Shown: one piece after another, positions 54,112-63,756 of the stretch
How the letters are laid out: the number at the start of each line of letters is the position of its first letter
Numbering within the stretch: position 1 is the stretch's first letter
Source: Planctellipticum variicoloris
GTDB lineage: Bacteria; Planctomycetota; Planctomycetia; Planctomycetales; Planctomycetaceae
NCBI RefSeq assembly: GCF_030622045.1
Contig: NZ_CP130886.1
Span: 5,154,001 to 5,218,000 of the forward strand
Length of the DNA: 64,000 bases
Reading direction: 5' to 3'
Program-made: the position numbers and the translations under genes
The notes under the pieces: model-generated
Told to the model about the DNA's origin: nothing
Seen by the model: the letters and a program-made list of their open reading frames with translations, nothing else
Databases searched by the model: none

Positions 54112-55065
54112 ATGAATATGCAGTCGGTGCTGTCTTCGGGAGTCCTTGCGGCGGCAGAAGGCGCCGGGACGATTGATCGCCTGAGTTGGATCCTCGTCGG
54201 GGTCGGATGCATTGCGTTCCTGGGAGCGCTGGCCGCATTACGCTTTACGACCAAAGCCGGCATCATCGCCCGCGCGACGACCAAGGAAGCCATCCGTCAG
54301 CCAGTCTTTCTGCTGGCCCTGATCATTTCTGCGGTCGTGCTGCTGATCAACACCGTCCTTCCGTTCTTCACGCTGGGCGACGACATCAAGATGCTCAAGG
54401 ACTGCGGGCTGGCCACGCTGCTGATTTCCGGCCTGTTGATCGCCATCTGGACCGCCAGCACGAGCATCGCCGACGAAATCGAAGGCAAGACCGCGATGAC
54501 TCTGCTGTCGAAGCCGATCAACCGTCGGCAGTTCGTTCTTGGAAAATACATCGGCATCCTGCAGGCGGTCCTGATCTATCTGATTCCCCTCGCCATCCTG
54601 TTTCTGGCGCTGATTTACTACAAGGTCGGGTACGACGCCAAAGAAGCTTCTGCGGCGACGCCCCCGACGCCTGCCGAGTGCTGGGCCGCAGTGACGCAGG
54701 TCGTTCCGGGTCTGCTGCTGCTGTTTATGGAAATCGCCGTCCTCTCCGCCGTCAGCGTGGCGATCTCGACCCGGCTGCCGATGGTCGTTAACCTCACGGT
54801 CTGCTTCGCGGTCTTCGTGATCGGCCACTTGACCCCGCAGCTCGTCCAGTCGGGGCTCGGACAACTCGAATTCGTCACCTTCATGGCCCGCTTTATCGCG
54901 ACCCTGCTGCCGTCGCTGGAGCTGTTCAACACGTCGGCGGCCGTCGCCACCGGCGATCTGGTCCCGCCGATTTATATCGGATCGGCCGCTCTCTACGGTC
55001 TGTGCTACTGCGCCGCGGCGATTCTGCTCGCATTCATCCTGTTTGAAGACCGCGACCTGGCCTGA
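54112..55065 (+). CDS. ABC-2-type transporter permease
   Basis: A 317-residue membrane protein with six or more helices. The ABC-2 pattern is visible: [16 protein letters not shown] before the first core helix, then [20 protein letters not shown] and [18 protein letters not shown], the conserved cytoplasmic loop. An extra N-terminal helix ([20 protein letters not shown]) precedes the core. It needs a separate ATPase; none is encoded beside it, and the next gene carries its own degenerate one. GGGGA lies close before the ATG. Confidence 0.87.
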   Translation: MNMQSVLSSGVLAAAEGAGTIDRLSWILVGVGCIAFLGALAALRFTTKAGIIARATTKEAIRQPVFLLALIISAVVLLINTVLPFFTLGDDIKMLKDCGLATLLISGLLIAIWTASTSIADEIEGKTAMTLLSKPINRRQFVLGKYIGILQAVLIYLIPLAILFLALIYYKVGYDAKEASAATPPTPAECWAAVTQVVPGLLLLFMEIAVLSAVSVAISTRLPMVVNLTVCFAVFVIGHLTPQLVQSGLGQLEFVTFMARFIATLLPSLELFNTSAAVATGDLVPPIYIGSAALYGLCYCAAAILLAFILFEDRDLA

Positions 55066-55223
55066 CAGGAGCCGTGCTACCGGCCGGAACGTTTGGTCCT
55101 CGTACACACGTCGCATCGGGAATTTTGAAGGCGGACACGGAGGCATCCGTCGGGGTTAAGCCGGTCGGAATTTGCCGGAACAGGGAGGCTGCGTTCGGAA
55201 TCCGCCAGCCGGGAAGCTCCATC

Positions 55224-57263
55224 GTGTCCACCCCCAACGCCTTCAGCCGCACATTCGCCAATCGCGATCTCTTCCGCGGTACGGCGGCCGTCGCACTGGC
55301 CTATGCCATCGTCGCCTCGATCAGCCTGGCGATGCTGCTCGTCCATGCCGGACTGCTGGTCAGCCTGATGGCGGAGCGCGGCCGGCTCTCGGTGTCATTG
55401 ACCCCGGATGAATCGCTGGAATTCGAACAACTGACGGGTCTCGATCTCCCGGACCCCGTTGCCGCCGCCGATCCCCTTCCAGCCAATCCGGCGGAAGGCC
55501 CGGCAAAGGACGGCGACGAGGGCTCCCTGCCGCCAGATCAGCCTCCACCGCGCACGGTCTACACATTCGACGATCAGGGCATACTTCCCAGCCTGTGGCG
55601 CGTCCACGACAAGGGCTGGGGAAGGTTGATCTGCCTCGGATTCCGCCGGACGCCCGCCGTTCGCAGCAACGGCTCGGCCCTGATTTTCCTGCTGGCGGTC
55701 GGCGCCGGCTGGTATCTGCTGCGGGTTTTCTGCCTCTCCCGGCTTCGAATGCTCAGCCGCCGGACGGCGCTGGCGGTCACCACCCGCATCCGCAAGAGCC
55801 TCCATCGGCAGTCGCTCAGGCTCGGCCCGGAAGATCTCAGCGGGAATGGCGGAGCGGAAGCCGCCCGCCTCTTTACGGTTCAGACGAACGTCGTTCAACA
55901 GGGGCTCTTCGACTGGATTACCCGCAGCGTCCGCTATCCGGTCGAGCTCATCGCGGTCCTGCTGGTGGCGATCGGCGTCGACCTCTGGCTGACGCTGCAG
56001 TGGATCGTGCCTCTCGGCATGCTCTACTACCTCGTTCAGCGATTCCGAGCCCGTGCGGCTCATGACCGGCAGCTCGCCGAAGATCGCTCCCTGTCCGAAG
56101 TCCGCATCCTCAGCGAATCGCTGACCAACTCCCGGCTCGTCCGCGCCTACTCGCTCGAACAGACCGAGCAGGCGCAGTTCGAAGGGCACCTGCACCGGTA
56201 CGCGGAGAATTTCCGCCGCGCTGTACGCACCGAAGACAACACCCTCTGGGTCGGTCTGGTCGCGCCCCTCATCGGAACGGCCCTGATCCTGTTCCTGCTG
56301 TTTCTGCTCGTCGCCCGCGGTCTGGTAAACCCCGACGAACTGTCCGTTGGCGGCGCAGCGGTCTTCCTCGCGGCGGTGGCCCTCGGATTGCGCGCAGTCG
56401 ATGCCCTGTGGCAGCTCCCGGAGATCCGCAGCCAGATCGCTGTTGCCGCGACCGCGATCTACCGGAATCTCGATCAGACTCCCTCCGTCGGCCAGGCGGT
56501 CGGCGCCAAGTTCCTCCAGCCGCTGTCCCGGACGCTCCACTTTGACAACGTCCATTATGCGGACGCCGACAAGCACAAGCTGCTCGACCGCGTCGACCTG
56601 CGACTGATCGCGGGCAAATCCTACGCCTTCGTTTCCATCGATCCGCTGGAAGCGCGCGCCCTGGCCAGCCTGCTTCCCCGCTTCATCGAACCCCAGCAGG
56701 GGCGAGTCCTGTACGACGGCGAAGACATCGCCTGGGCGACGCTCGAATCGCTTCGTGCGGAAACGCTTTATGTGACCGGTGGAGACGCTCCGTTCTACGG
56801 CACGGTTTTCGACAACCTGCGGGCCGGGAATCCCGAGATCACGCTCCAGCAGGCCACTGACGCCGCCAAGACCGCGCACGCCCACAACTTCATCGTTCGA
56901 CTGCCCAACGGTTATGAAACAGTCCTCGGGGGAGCGACAGGCGATCTCGATGCGGGTCAGGCGTTCCGACTCAGCCTGGCCCGCGCAATCCTCCGCAACC
57001 CGGCGGTCCTCATCGTCGAAGAGCCTCAGCAGTCGCTCGACGAAGACGCCAAAGCGTGGCTCTCCGATACCTACGAGCGGCTGCTGCCGGGACGAACGGT
57101 GATTTTCCTTCCTTCCCGGCTCTCGACCCTCAAGCGTGTCGATGAAGTCATCGTCCTCGATCGCGGCCAGGTGGCCGCCGTCGGCCCTCAATCCGCGCTC
57201 GTCACCCAGTCACCGATCTACCGGCACTGGGAGTACCTGCACTTCAACGAGTTCCGGAAGTGA
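55224..57263 (+). CDS. ABC-exporter-like protein with degenerate nucleotide-binding domain
   Basis: A 679-residue protein laid out like an ABC half-exporter. The membrane helices (near 20-50, 155-180, 250-300, 350-400) include the exporter-type loops LSRRTALAVTTRIRKSLHRQ and DRSLSEVRILSESLTNSRLV. The C-terminal ATPase-like domain keeps the fold but has lost the motifs: at the Walker A position (about residue 470) it reads SIDPLEARALASLL without G-x4-G-K-S/T; the signature is GDLDAGQAFRLSLARAI instead of L-S-G-G-Q; Walker B is VLIVEEPQQSLDED; and the switch His is Ser in PSRLST. It probably does not hydrolyse ATP. The GTG at 55224 is the likely start. Confidence 0.85.
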   Translation: MSTPNAFSRTFANRDLFRGTAAVALAYAIVASISLAMLLVHAGLLVSLMAERGRLSVSLTPDESLEFEQLTGLDLPDPVAAADPLPANPAEGPAKDGDEGSLPPDQPPPRTVYTFDDQGILPSLWRVHDKGWGRLICLGFRRTPAVRSNGSALIFLLAVGAGWYLLRVFCLSRLRMLSRRTALAVTTRIRKSLHRQSLRLGPEDLSGNGGAEAARLFTVQTNVVQQGLFDWITRSVRYPVELIAVLLVAIGVDLWLTLQWIVPLGMLYYLVQRFRARAAHDRQLAEDRSLSEVRILSESLTNSRLVRAYSLEQTEQAQFEGHLHRYAENFRRAVRTEDNTLWVGLVAPLIGTALILFLLFLLVARGLVNPDELSVGGAAVFLAAVALGLRAVDALWQLPEIRSQIAVAATAIYRNLDQTPSVGQAVGAKFLQPLSRTLHFDNVHYADADKHKLLDRVDLRLIAGKSYAFVSIDPLEARALASLLPRFIEPQQGRVLYDGEDIAWATLESLRAETLYVTGGDAPFYGTVFDNLRAGNPEITLQQATDAAKTAHAHNFIVRLPNGYETVLGGATGDLDAGQAFRLSLARAILRNPAVLIVEEPQQSLDEDAKAWLSDTYERLLPGRTVIFLPSRLSTLKRVDEVIVLDRGQVAAVGPQSALVTQSPIYRHWEYLHFNEFRK

Positions 57264-57346
57264 GATCGTTGAGGGTCGAGCGATGAGCGTCGACAAAGAA
57301 CGCGAACTGAGTTCTCCTCGACGCTGAACCCTCAACGCTCAACGAT
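57264..57346. repeat. Imperfect inverted repeat of the GTTGAGGGTCGAG type
   Basis: The arms 57264-57293 and 57318-57346 are near-complements built from ATCGTTGAG and GGGTCGAGCG words. The hairpin lies between convergent genes and could serve both as a bidirectional terminator. Its words resemble the dispersed families elsewhere in the window. Confidence 0.5.
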
Positions 57347-57350
57347 TCTC

Positions 57351-57839
57351 CTACTCCCCGCTGAGCCACTCCAGCGCCTTGTCGTCGTCGTCTTTCAGAT
57401 GAGACGGCTTTTTCGGCAGCGGCTTGGGTGCGACGGGCGCGGTTTTCGGACGATCGGGCCGTCGTCGTTCGAGCCCCGCTTTCTCCATCAGCGAATGTTC
57501 GAACGGATTGTCTTCAATCGGCGGAGGCGGGGCCGACGGGTCGGGCGTGTAGCTGACTTCGAAACGGTACTTGGCGAACGCCAGCTCGTCGCCGGGCTTC
57601 AGGAACCGTTCGGCGACCCGGTCGCCGTTGACCTTCGTGCCGTTCTGGCTCCCGAGGTCGCGAACGTGCCAGTACCCGTTGATCAGTTCCAGCTCGCTGT
57701 GCTGCGATGAAACATTCGGGTAGTCGAGCACAATATCGCAGCGACTGCGTCGACCGACCAGGAGCCGGGTTTTCAATAACGGAATGGGATCGCCTCCCCC
57801 CGTCGGGATCAGCTCGCCGTAAGTCGTAGTCTCTGCCAT
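57351..57839 (-). CDS. FHA-domain protein
   Basis: A 162-residue protein. Residues 1-95 are a forkhead-associated domain that reads phosphothreonine: LLVGRRSRCDIVLDYPNVSS, QHSELELINGYWHVRDL and GSQNGTKVNGDRV hold the conserved G-R, S-x-x-H and N-G motifs. The C-terminal 65 residues are a Pro/Lys/Asp-rich tail, probably disordered. It likely docks phosphorylated partners of Ser/Thr kinases, which are abundant in planctomycetes. It is divergent from the metK leader region. Confidence 0.9.
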   Translation of the reverse strand: MAETTTYGELIPTGGGDPIPLLKTRLLVGRRSRCDIVLDYPNVSSQHSELELINGYWHVRDLGSQNGTKVNGDRVAERFLKPGDELAFAKYRFEVSYTPDPSAPPPPIEDNPFEHSLMEKAGLERRRPDRPKTAPVAPKPLPKKPSHLKDDDDKALEWLSGE

Positions 57840-58472
57840 ATCAGATCCAAAAGTTCCGGCAATGGCGACGGATCGAATCGATTCAGGACCGCGGATCTAT
57901 CGTACGCCCGTCCATAGCCTCGTCAATCGATGAAAACTACCAGTTCCCCGCCTGAAAATCCCAACGGGCCTCAAAGCCCCGCGCCACTGCTGCAAGCCCG
58001 CAAGTCTGTTGCCGATCCGCCACAAAGCGAGCACCGCCGTTGCCACCCGGAAACTCCGCGAAGGGCCGCCCGGAGTACGCTTTCGGTCGTATCGAGCGAC
58101 TCGATCAACCTGTAAACTATTCTGAGATAGCGGCTTACGGCGTTGCGAACAACAATCTCGAAGTCTTTCGGTTCAATGGCTGACGCTCGGGCGCAGAAAC
58201 TGCTTCGTGGTACCAGCGATCTCCAGGTTCCTGCAGGCTCGCAGCCGGTTTGACGCCCGGACGCCTGCGGAAACTCGAACACTCGCGATCTCTCTGCGTG
58301 ACAGGCGGCCGGACTCACCCCCCGGCCGCTTGTCTTTTTTGCACCGCAGCCAGTCAGTTGTGAGACGTTCCCCGGCACCCTACAATTCAGGCTTTCCGGC
58401 AGCGAGTCCGGGTTGAGTTTGGGGCAGCGAGGCGCCGTCAGGGCGGCCGCCGGGTTGGGAGCCGACGTCAGC
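57840..58472 (+). other. Long intergenic region upstream of metK with an internal terminator
   Basis: 630 bases without a supported gene. At 58305-58340 there is a strong terminator on the plus strand although no plus-strand gene precedes it, so a short leader or independent RNA probably starts upstream and ends there. I looked for SAM-I, SAM-II, SAM-IV and SAH aptamer consensus words and saw none. Confidence 0.5.
58305..58340 (+). terminator. Orphan Rho-independent terminator 130 bases upstream of metK
   Basis: A perfect 8-bp GC stem (GCGGCCGG with CCGGCCGC, 58305-58312 and 58322-58329) and a 9-base loop are followed by TTGTCTTTTTTG. The nearest plus-strand gene upstream ends at 57263, beyond a convergent gene. 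It therefore terminates a leader or small RNA, or acts as an attenuator for metK. Confidence 0.8.
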
Positions 58473-59654
<1,182 letters not shown>

Positions 59655-59685
59655 GCACCGTTAGCCGACTCGACGAATGAACGCG

Positions 59686-59716
59686 ACGGGGAGCCAGCAT
59701 GGCTCCCCGTTGTCAT
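59686..59716 (+). terminator. Terminator after metK
   Basis: A perfect 10-bp stem (59686-59695 with 59701-59710), loop AGCAT, followed by TGTCATT. The T-run is weak, but the stem is very stable and lies 32 bases behind the metK stop. Confidence 0.7.
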
Positions 59717-60010
59717 TGGCGGGGTCGGGGGGGATTTGTCCCCGCGATCTGCAGGTCGCGCCCGGGGCTTACGCCACTGGGCTACAGTAGTTCGCCCCTG
59801 GTGGGGCTCAGGAGGCCGGGGTACAGGGCATTCTTCTCTGGCGATCAGCGATCAGCCTTCTCCTAAATCACCGGCCACGATTGTGAGGCACGCCGTCCTT
59901 TCTCCGTGGCTGGCACTTTGACATCTTCGAAGACGCTCACCCTGGCCCTCTCCCACTGAAGACAGCGGGAGAGGGGACAAGACGAACAGACGGACTGTTT
60001 CAGAATCGAT
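59717..60010. repeat. Cluster of palindromic and dispersed intergenic repeats
   Basis: The gap between metK and the next gene holds CCCGGGGCTTACGCCAC and TTCGCCCCTGGTGGGGC (small hairpins), GGCGATCAGCGATCAGCC (the GATCGC word family) and a CCCTCTCCCACTG...GCGGGAGAGGGG hairpin. No coding sequence is supported. Confidence 0.55.
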
Positions 60011-60043
60011 GCCGGTGATTTGGCGATTCGCTTCTTCCCTGCC

Positions 60044-61312
60044 TCACTTCGCCTTCTTGATTCTCACGGCCATCTCGCCCGAATTGTCGCCGAGCTCGTG
60101 CCAGGCGTCTTTGCACCGCAGAAACAGCTTGCCGTCCTGAGTCGCTGTGAATTCGCCGCTGTCGCCCAGCGAAAACGGCTCCGACAGCTTGTAGTCTTCG
60201 AAGTAAATTCCTTCGAGCACGCCCCGGCCTTCGGAATCACCGGCGGCCGTCTGCGGCTCGCCATCCTTGCCGAGCTTCCATTCGCCCGTCGCCGTGTAAC
60301 TGTAGGTCTCGCCCTCTTTGGCCAGCAGACGCGACGCCTGCCAGCCCTGGTTGGCGTCGATTTTGCAGACGGCGCTGGCATTCCCGCGCACCGCGGTGAA
60401 CTTTGTCTTCCAGTCCCAACTGCACAGGTCGGCGCGGTAGCCCCGGTCGAAGTGTTCCAGGAAGAACAGATACTCGAAGCTGATCTCCTCGGCCATCGGG
60501 CCGTAGACGTCTTCGAAGCTGGTCCGCTTGTTCGCCAGCAGAGCCAGCCCCAGCGGACGGAAACGCGGAGCATAATTCGTGTTGTTGGCCAGCAGATGAC
60601 ACAGCGCCCACCGCCACGCATAGTTCTGCCAGCTATCCCCGGTCGTCTGGTTGGGCGAGACCAGTTCCCGGAGCGTCTTGGGCTCTTCGGACTTCAGATA
60701 CTTGACGACCACCTCGTGGCAGTTGACCGCACTGTCCTTGTCCTTCCAGTATTGCCCCATCTCAGCCATTCCCTCCGAATACCAGACCGGACCGGTCCGC
60801 CCGAAGTTGAGCTGACAGTATGCGTGAACCGCTTCGTGCTGCGGCGTCCCATGATCGGCGACCGCGTAGACAACTGCCTTTGCCGCCAGCGCCTCGCCCG
60901 TCGCCCGGTTCTCCAGCGTCTGCCCCAGTGTGACGCCCCCTCCCGTTTCAATACTCTCCAGGCCGCGCGGGTCGAGCGAGCCCGGCGGCCACTTCTTGAG
61001 ATCTTTCACGACGTACATCTCGACGAGCTGCGAATTCGGCCGGCCCCAGTACTTGGAGATCAGGACCAGCATCGTCTCCAGGCGGACCAGCAGATCTTCG
61101 GCCTCTTCCTTCGTCAGGTCCGTGTGGACGACGAAATTCTTCGACGTGCAGGTCTGCGGTCCGTCAGCCGTCTCGGCCGCCTTGCCCCGCGGTGCGGCTT
61201 TCGTCCGCGAGCCCTGCGCCCACGCCGGCTGGGCGGTCATCAGACCAAACATGACGCCGGCGGCCAGCAGCAACCGCCCGCTCGAGGTTTGCATTCGTCT
61301 GAGTTCCTGCAT
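60044..61312 (-). CDS. Exported DUF1570-like metallopeptidase with C-terminal PA-IL-like domain
   Basis: A 422-residue exported protein (signal peptide near residues 10-32, LLLAAGVMFGLMTAQPAWA). The gluzincin-type active site is HEAVHAYCQ with the third ligand Glu in WYSEGMAEMG, as in DUF1570 peptidases. After about residue 310 there is a beta-sandwich part: GWQASRLLAKEGETYSYTA, a GEWKLG turn, and KLFLRCKDAWHELGDNSGEM. This resembles the PA-IL (LecA-type) galactose-binding lectin fold. Peptidase plus carbohydrate-binding module suggests a glycoprotein substrate. The ATG at 61312 has GGAG 7 bases upstream. Confidence 0.8.
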   Translation of the reverse strand: MQELRRMQTSSGRLLLAAGVMFGLMTAQPAWAQGSRTKAAPRGKAAETADGPQTCTSKNFVVHTDLTKEEAEDLLVRLETMLVLISKYWGRPNSQLVEMYVVKDLKKWPPGSLDPRGLESIETGGGVTLGQTLENRATGEALAAKAVVYAVADHGTPQHEAVHAYCQLNFGRTGPVWYSEGMAEMGQYWKDKDSAVNCHEVVVKYLKSEEPKTLRELVSPNQTTGDSWQNYAWRWALCHLLANNTNYAPRFRPLGLALLANKRTSFEDVYGPMAEEISFEYLFFLEHFDRGYRADLCSWDWKTKFTAVRGNASAVCKIDANQGWQASRLLAKEGETYSYTATGEWKLGKDGEPQTAAGDSEGRGVLEGIYFEDYKLSEPFSLGDSGEFTATQDGKLFLRCKDAWHELGDNSGEMAVRIKKAK

Positions 61313-61370
61313 GTTGGACTCCGAGTGATACTGACGATCCTGATCGTCGCAGGCCCGCGGATCGCCTGCG

Positions 61371-63332
61371 CTACTCCGTCAGATTCCAGCCCGCATCAAA
61401 CACATCGGCCCAGGCGGCTTCCTCCGCATACGCGCCGCTGGACTGACGGGAAAACTTCAGCACCGCAATGTCCCCCAGCCGAGGGTACAGCGTGGCGTTG
61501 CTCGCCCTGAACTCCGTCTCGTGGAACGTGTGTCCCGAGTTGATCACCACGTATTTGTGCGGGTTCAGCGGATTCGGAAAAACCAGCACGACTGCGTGCG
61601 TCTGCGGGTCATAGGTTTTTCCCGCGACGACGAGCTCGGTCTTCGTCCACCGGATCGGCAGCCGGTCGATCACTTTCGCCAGCACCGCGTTGGAGCCCGG
61701 GTCCCCGAACAGGACCAGGTGGTTTTCAACAATCTGCTCCGGCGTCAACTGCGTGTCGTTAACGACCGGCAGCCGGGCGCGCAGCCACTTATCGTACTCG
61801 TGCTCGAACCGTTCCAGCGACCACTCCGCATAGGCGGCGTGCTCGCCGTGCCAGGCGGTCCCCGTCGGCTTGACGCAGACGAAGGAGTCCATGAAGGCGT
61901 CGTCGATCGGCCCCTGCAGACCGTGCCGCTTTCGCCGATCGCCGTTCTCGAAGAACTTGATCGACGACCGGTGATCGAGCGCCCGCCAGCGATCGCCTTC
62001 ATGCACGAAGACCACGCCTGGAAGCAGTCCTTCGGCGGCGGTGCGCAACGCCGTCGGCGGATTCCCGTCGATCGCAATCGTCTCCGCCACGTTCCGGTCG
62101 ATCTGGAACGCCGCCACGTTTCGCGTCGCGACCTTCAGCTTGTCGTCCTGACCGTCCAGCTTTCCTTCAATCCGAGTTTCTGCATACGGCTCGATCTGCT
62201 CCTCCAGAGTCGCCCAGAAGCAGGAATTGTACCGCGGAGTATAAGTCACGAATTTGAGTTCGAACGGTTCCGGAAACTTCGGCTTGCCCTTCGCCGTATG
62301 TTCGGCGTGAAAAGCCATGAACTCCTTCAGACTGTCCGGATGCCACTTGTGCTCGACTCCCGGTCCGATCAGCAGCGGGATCGGCGCACCGGCGGCTTTG
62401 CCCAGGTCGGTCATCGTCTTCGCAGCCAGCAATTGCTTGTCCAGCTCACCGCCGTACCCGATGATCGGCACGTCGAAGGCATTCGCCGCGTAGTCGACGG
62501 CATCGTAAATCCGCACCAGTTTCTGGTGCAGCGGAGACAGAGGCTCCTTCAAATTCAGGTACTTGACCGTGTCCACAAATCCCGCCCCCGCCCCGACGGA
62601 GGACCAGCGGTCGGGATGCTGCAGCCCCAGGTGCCACGCCCCCGCGCCCCCCATCGAGAAGCCCCAGAGCGTCACCCGGCGATCATCGATCCGATACAGC
62701 CGGCTCAGCGCGTGCAGCGCCTCGAACACATCGGTCTCGCCGCTCCAGCGGTAAGCGTTGTTCGTCCGACCGAAGACGTCGAGCTGAATCCAGGCGGGTT
62801 GTTCCTTGAGCGGCTTGCCGTCGTGCTGTCGGATGAAAGAGACCTCGTTGAGCGTATCCCCTCGCCCATGCAGAACGAGATGCACCGGCCAGCGCTTGCC
62901 GGGCGACTGATCGAACTCCGCCGGCAGGGTGACCGCAAATGGCTGAACCGAACCGTCGACCCGGGAAACGTAAGCCAGAATCCGCGAACCGGCGCCTGTC
63001 CGCCAGGGCTGTTTGCCTTCGGCGAGCAGGTCCGCCCGCTTGAGGCCGGTTTCGAGCGCCGTCAGCGCCCACTTGGCGTAATCCGGCTTATGAAATTCGT
63101 TGTGCCGCAACAGCCAGTCGGCGGCCTTGGCATAAACGGAGACTTCGGCCAGGGCCTGCGGATCGTCAGCCTGAGACGCCGACAGGCTCTCCAGTCGATC
63201 CTGCAGTCGCTTGAGCTGCTCGGCGATCTGCGGTTTCAACTCGGCGACGACCGCCGCAGGATCGGCGGGCTGGGCCGCTGCCACGCTCCCCAGCCCGCCC
63301 AGCAAAACCACCGCCAGAATCTGTCGCGTCAT
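61371..63332 (-). CDS. Exported esterase-like alpha/beta-hydrolase
   Basis: A 653-residue exported protein (signal peptide MTRQILAVVLLGGLGSVAAA). A helical N-terminal part (20-115) precedes an alpha/beta-hydrolase domain of the PHB-depolymerase/feruloyl-esterase type: HLVLHGRGDTLNEVSF gives the oxyanion region and TLWGFSMGGAGAWHLGLQ the nucleophile Ser. A candidate His lies in IGPGVEHKWHPDSLKE. The C-terminal 280 residues contain further beta-rich parts (YNSCFWATLEEQIEPYAET) not assigned. Likely polymer or glycan-ester hydrolysis outside the cytoplasm. It is co-directional with the metallopeptidase gene 58 bases downstream. Confidence 0.83.
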   Translation of the reverse strand: MTRQILAVVLLGGLGSVAAAQPADPAAVVAELKPQIAEQLKRLQDRLESLSASQADDPQALAEVSVYAKAADWLLRHNEFHKPDYAKWALTALETGLKRADLLAEGKQPWRTGAGSRILAYVSRVDGSVQPFAVTLPAEFDQSPGKRWPVHLVLHGRGDTLNEVSFIRQHDGKPLKEQPAWIQLDVFGRTNNAYRWSGETDVFEALHALSRLYRIDDRRVTLWGFSMGGAGAWHLGLQHPDRWSSVGAGAGFVDTVKYLNLKEPLSPLHQKLVRIYDAVDYAANAFDVPIIGYGGELDKQLLAAKTMTDLGKAAGAPIPLLIGPGVEHKWHPDSLKEFMAFHAEHTAKGKPKFPEPFELKFVTYTPRYNSCFWATLEEQIEPYAETRIEGKLDGQDDKLKVATRNVAAFQIDRNVAETIAIDGNPPTALRTAAEGLLPGVVFVHEGDRWRALDHRSSIKFFENGDRRKRHGLQGPIDDAFMDSFVCVKPTGTAWHGEHAAYAEWSLERFEHEYDKWLRARLPVVNDTQLTPEQIVENHLVLFGDPGSNAVLAKVIDRLPIRWTKTELVVAGKTYDPQTHAVVLVFPNPLNPHKYVVINSGHTFHETEFRASNATLYPRLGDIAVLKFSRQSSGAYAEEAAWADVFDAGWNLTE

Positions 63333-63385
63333 TCCATCATCCCATCGCAGAGTCGTCGGATCGTGGCCCGAAAAGTCTCAAGTTG

Positions 63386-63622
63386 TCAGGCCGGCGGAGC
63401 AGATTCCGTCGGCGGCTGATTCGCCAGCTCCCCGGCCTGAAAGCCGTTATACCGGTGGGAACCGTCACAGAACGGACGCTTCCGCGACCCGCCGCAGCGA
63501 CAGAGGGCGACATTCGGCTGCCCGCCGAGGTCGAACTTTTGCCCATGTTGATCGATCAGCGTGAAGTCGCCCGTCACCAGCAGAGGCCCGTTCTCGCGGG
63601 TCTTGATCACGACATCACCCAT
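63386..63622 (-). CDS. CDGSH iron-sulfur domain protein
   Basis: A 78-residue protein with the CDGSH motif CRCGGSRKRPFCDGSH, which binds a 2Fe-2S cluster through three Cys and one His. The rest is a short beta part (MGDVVIKTRENGPLLVTGDF) and a Pro-rich end. Small CDGSH proteins act in electron or cluster transfer; the partner is unknown. GAGGGG lies about 10 bases before the ATG. Confidence 0.92.
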   Translation of the reverse strand: MGDVVIKTRENGPLLVTGDFTLIDQHGQKFDLGGQPNVALCRCGGSRKRPFCDGSHRYNGFQAGELANQPPTESAPPA

Positions 63623-63756
63623 GCAGCGGTCCCCTCGACATCTGTTCCGACAGAAAAAGCATACGCGACGCGGGGGCCTGGAACAATTCCTCAGCAGCCG
63701 CCGATCGGACGTCGGCGACGTTCCGGCAGAGCCCGCGAGGCGCGGTCGCTGCAGAT

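Noticed and set aside
57840-58300. SAM riboswitch upstream of metK
   Set aside because: None of the SAM-I, SAM-II, SAM-IV or SAH consensus segments could be found by eye; only the terminator is supported.
61521-63419. 632-codon plus-strand frame opposite the esterase gene
   Set aside because: Shadow frame; the minus strand has a signal peptide and hydrolase motifs, the plus strand none.
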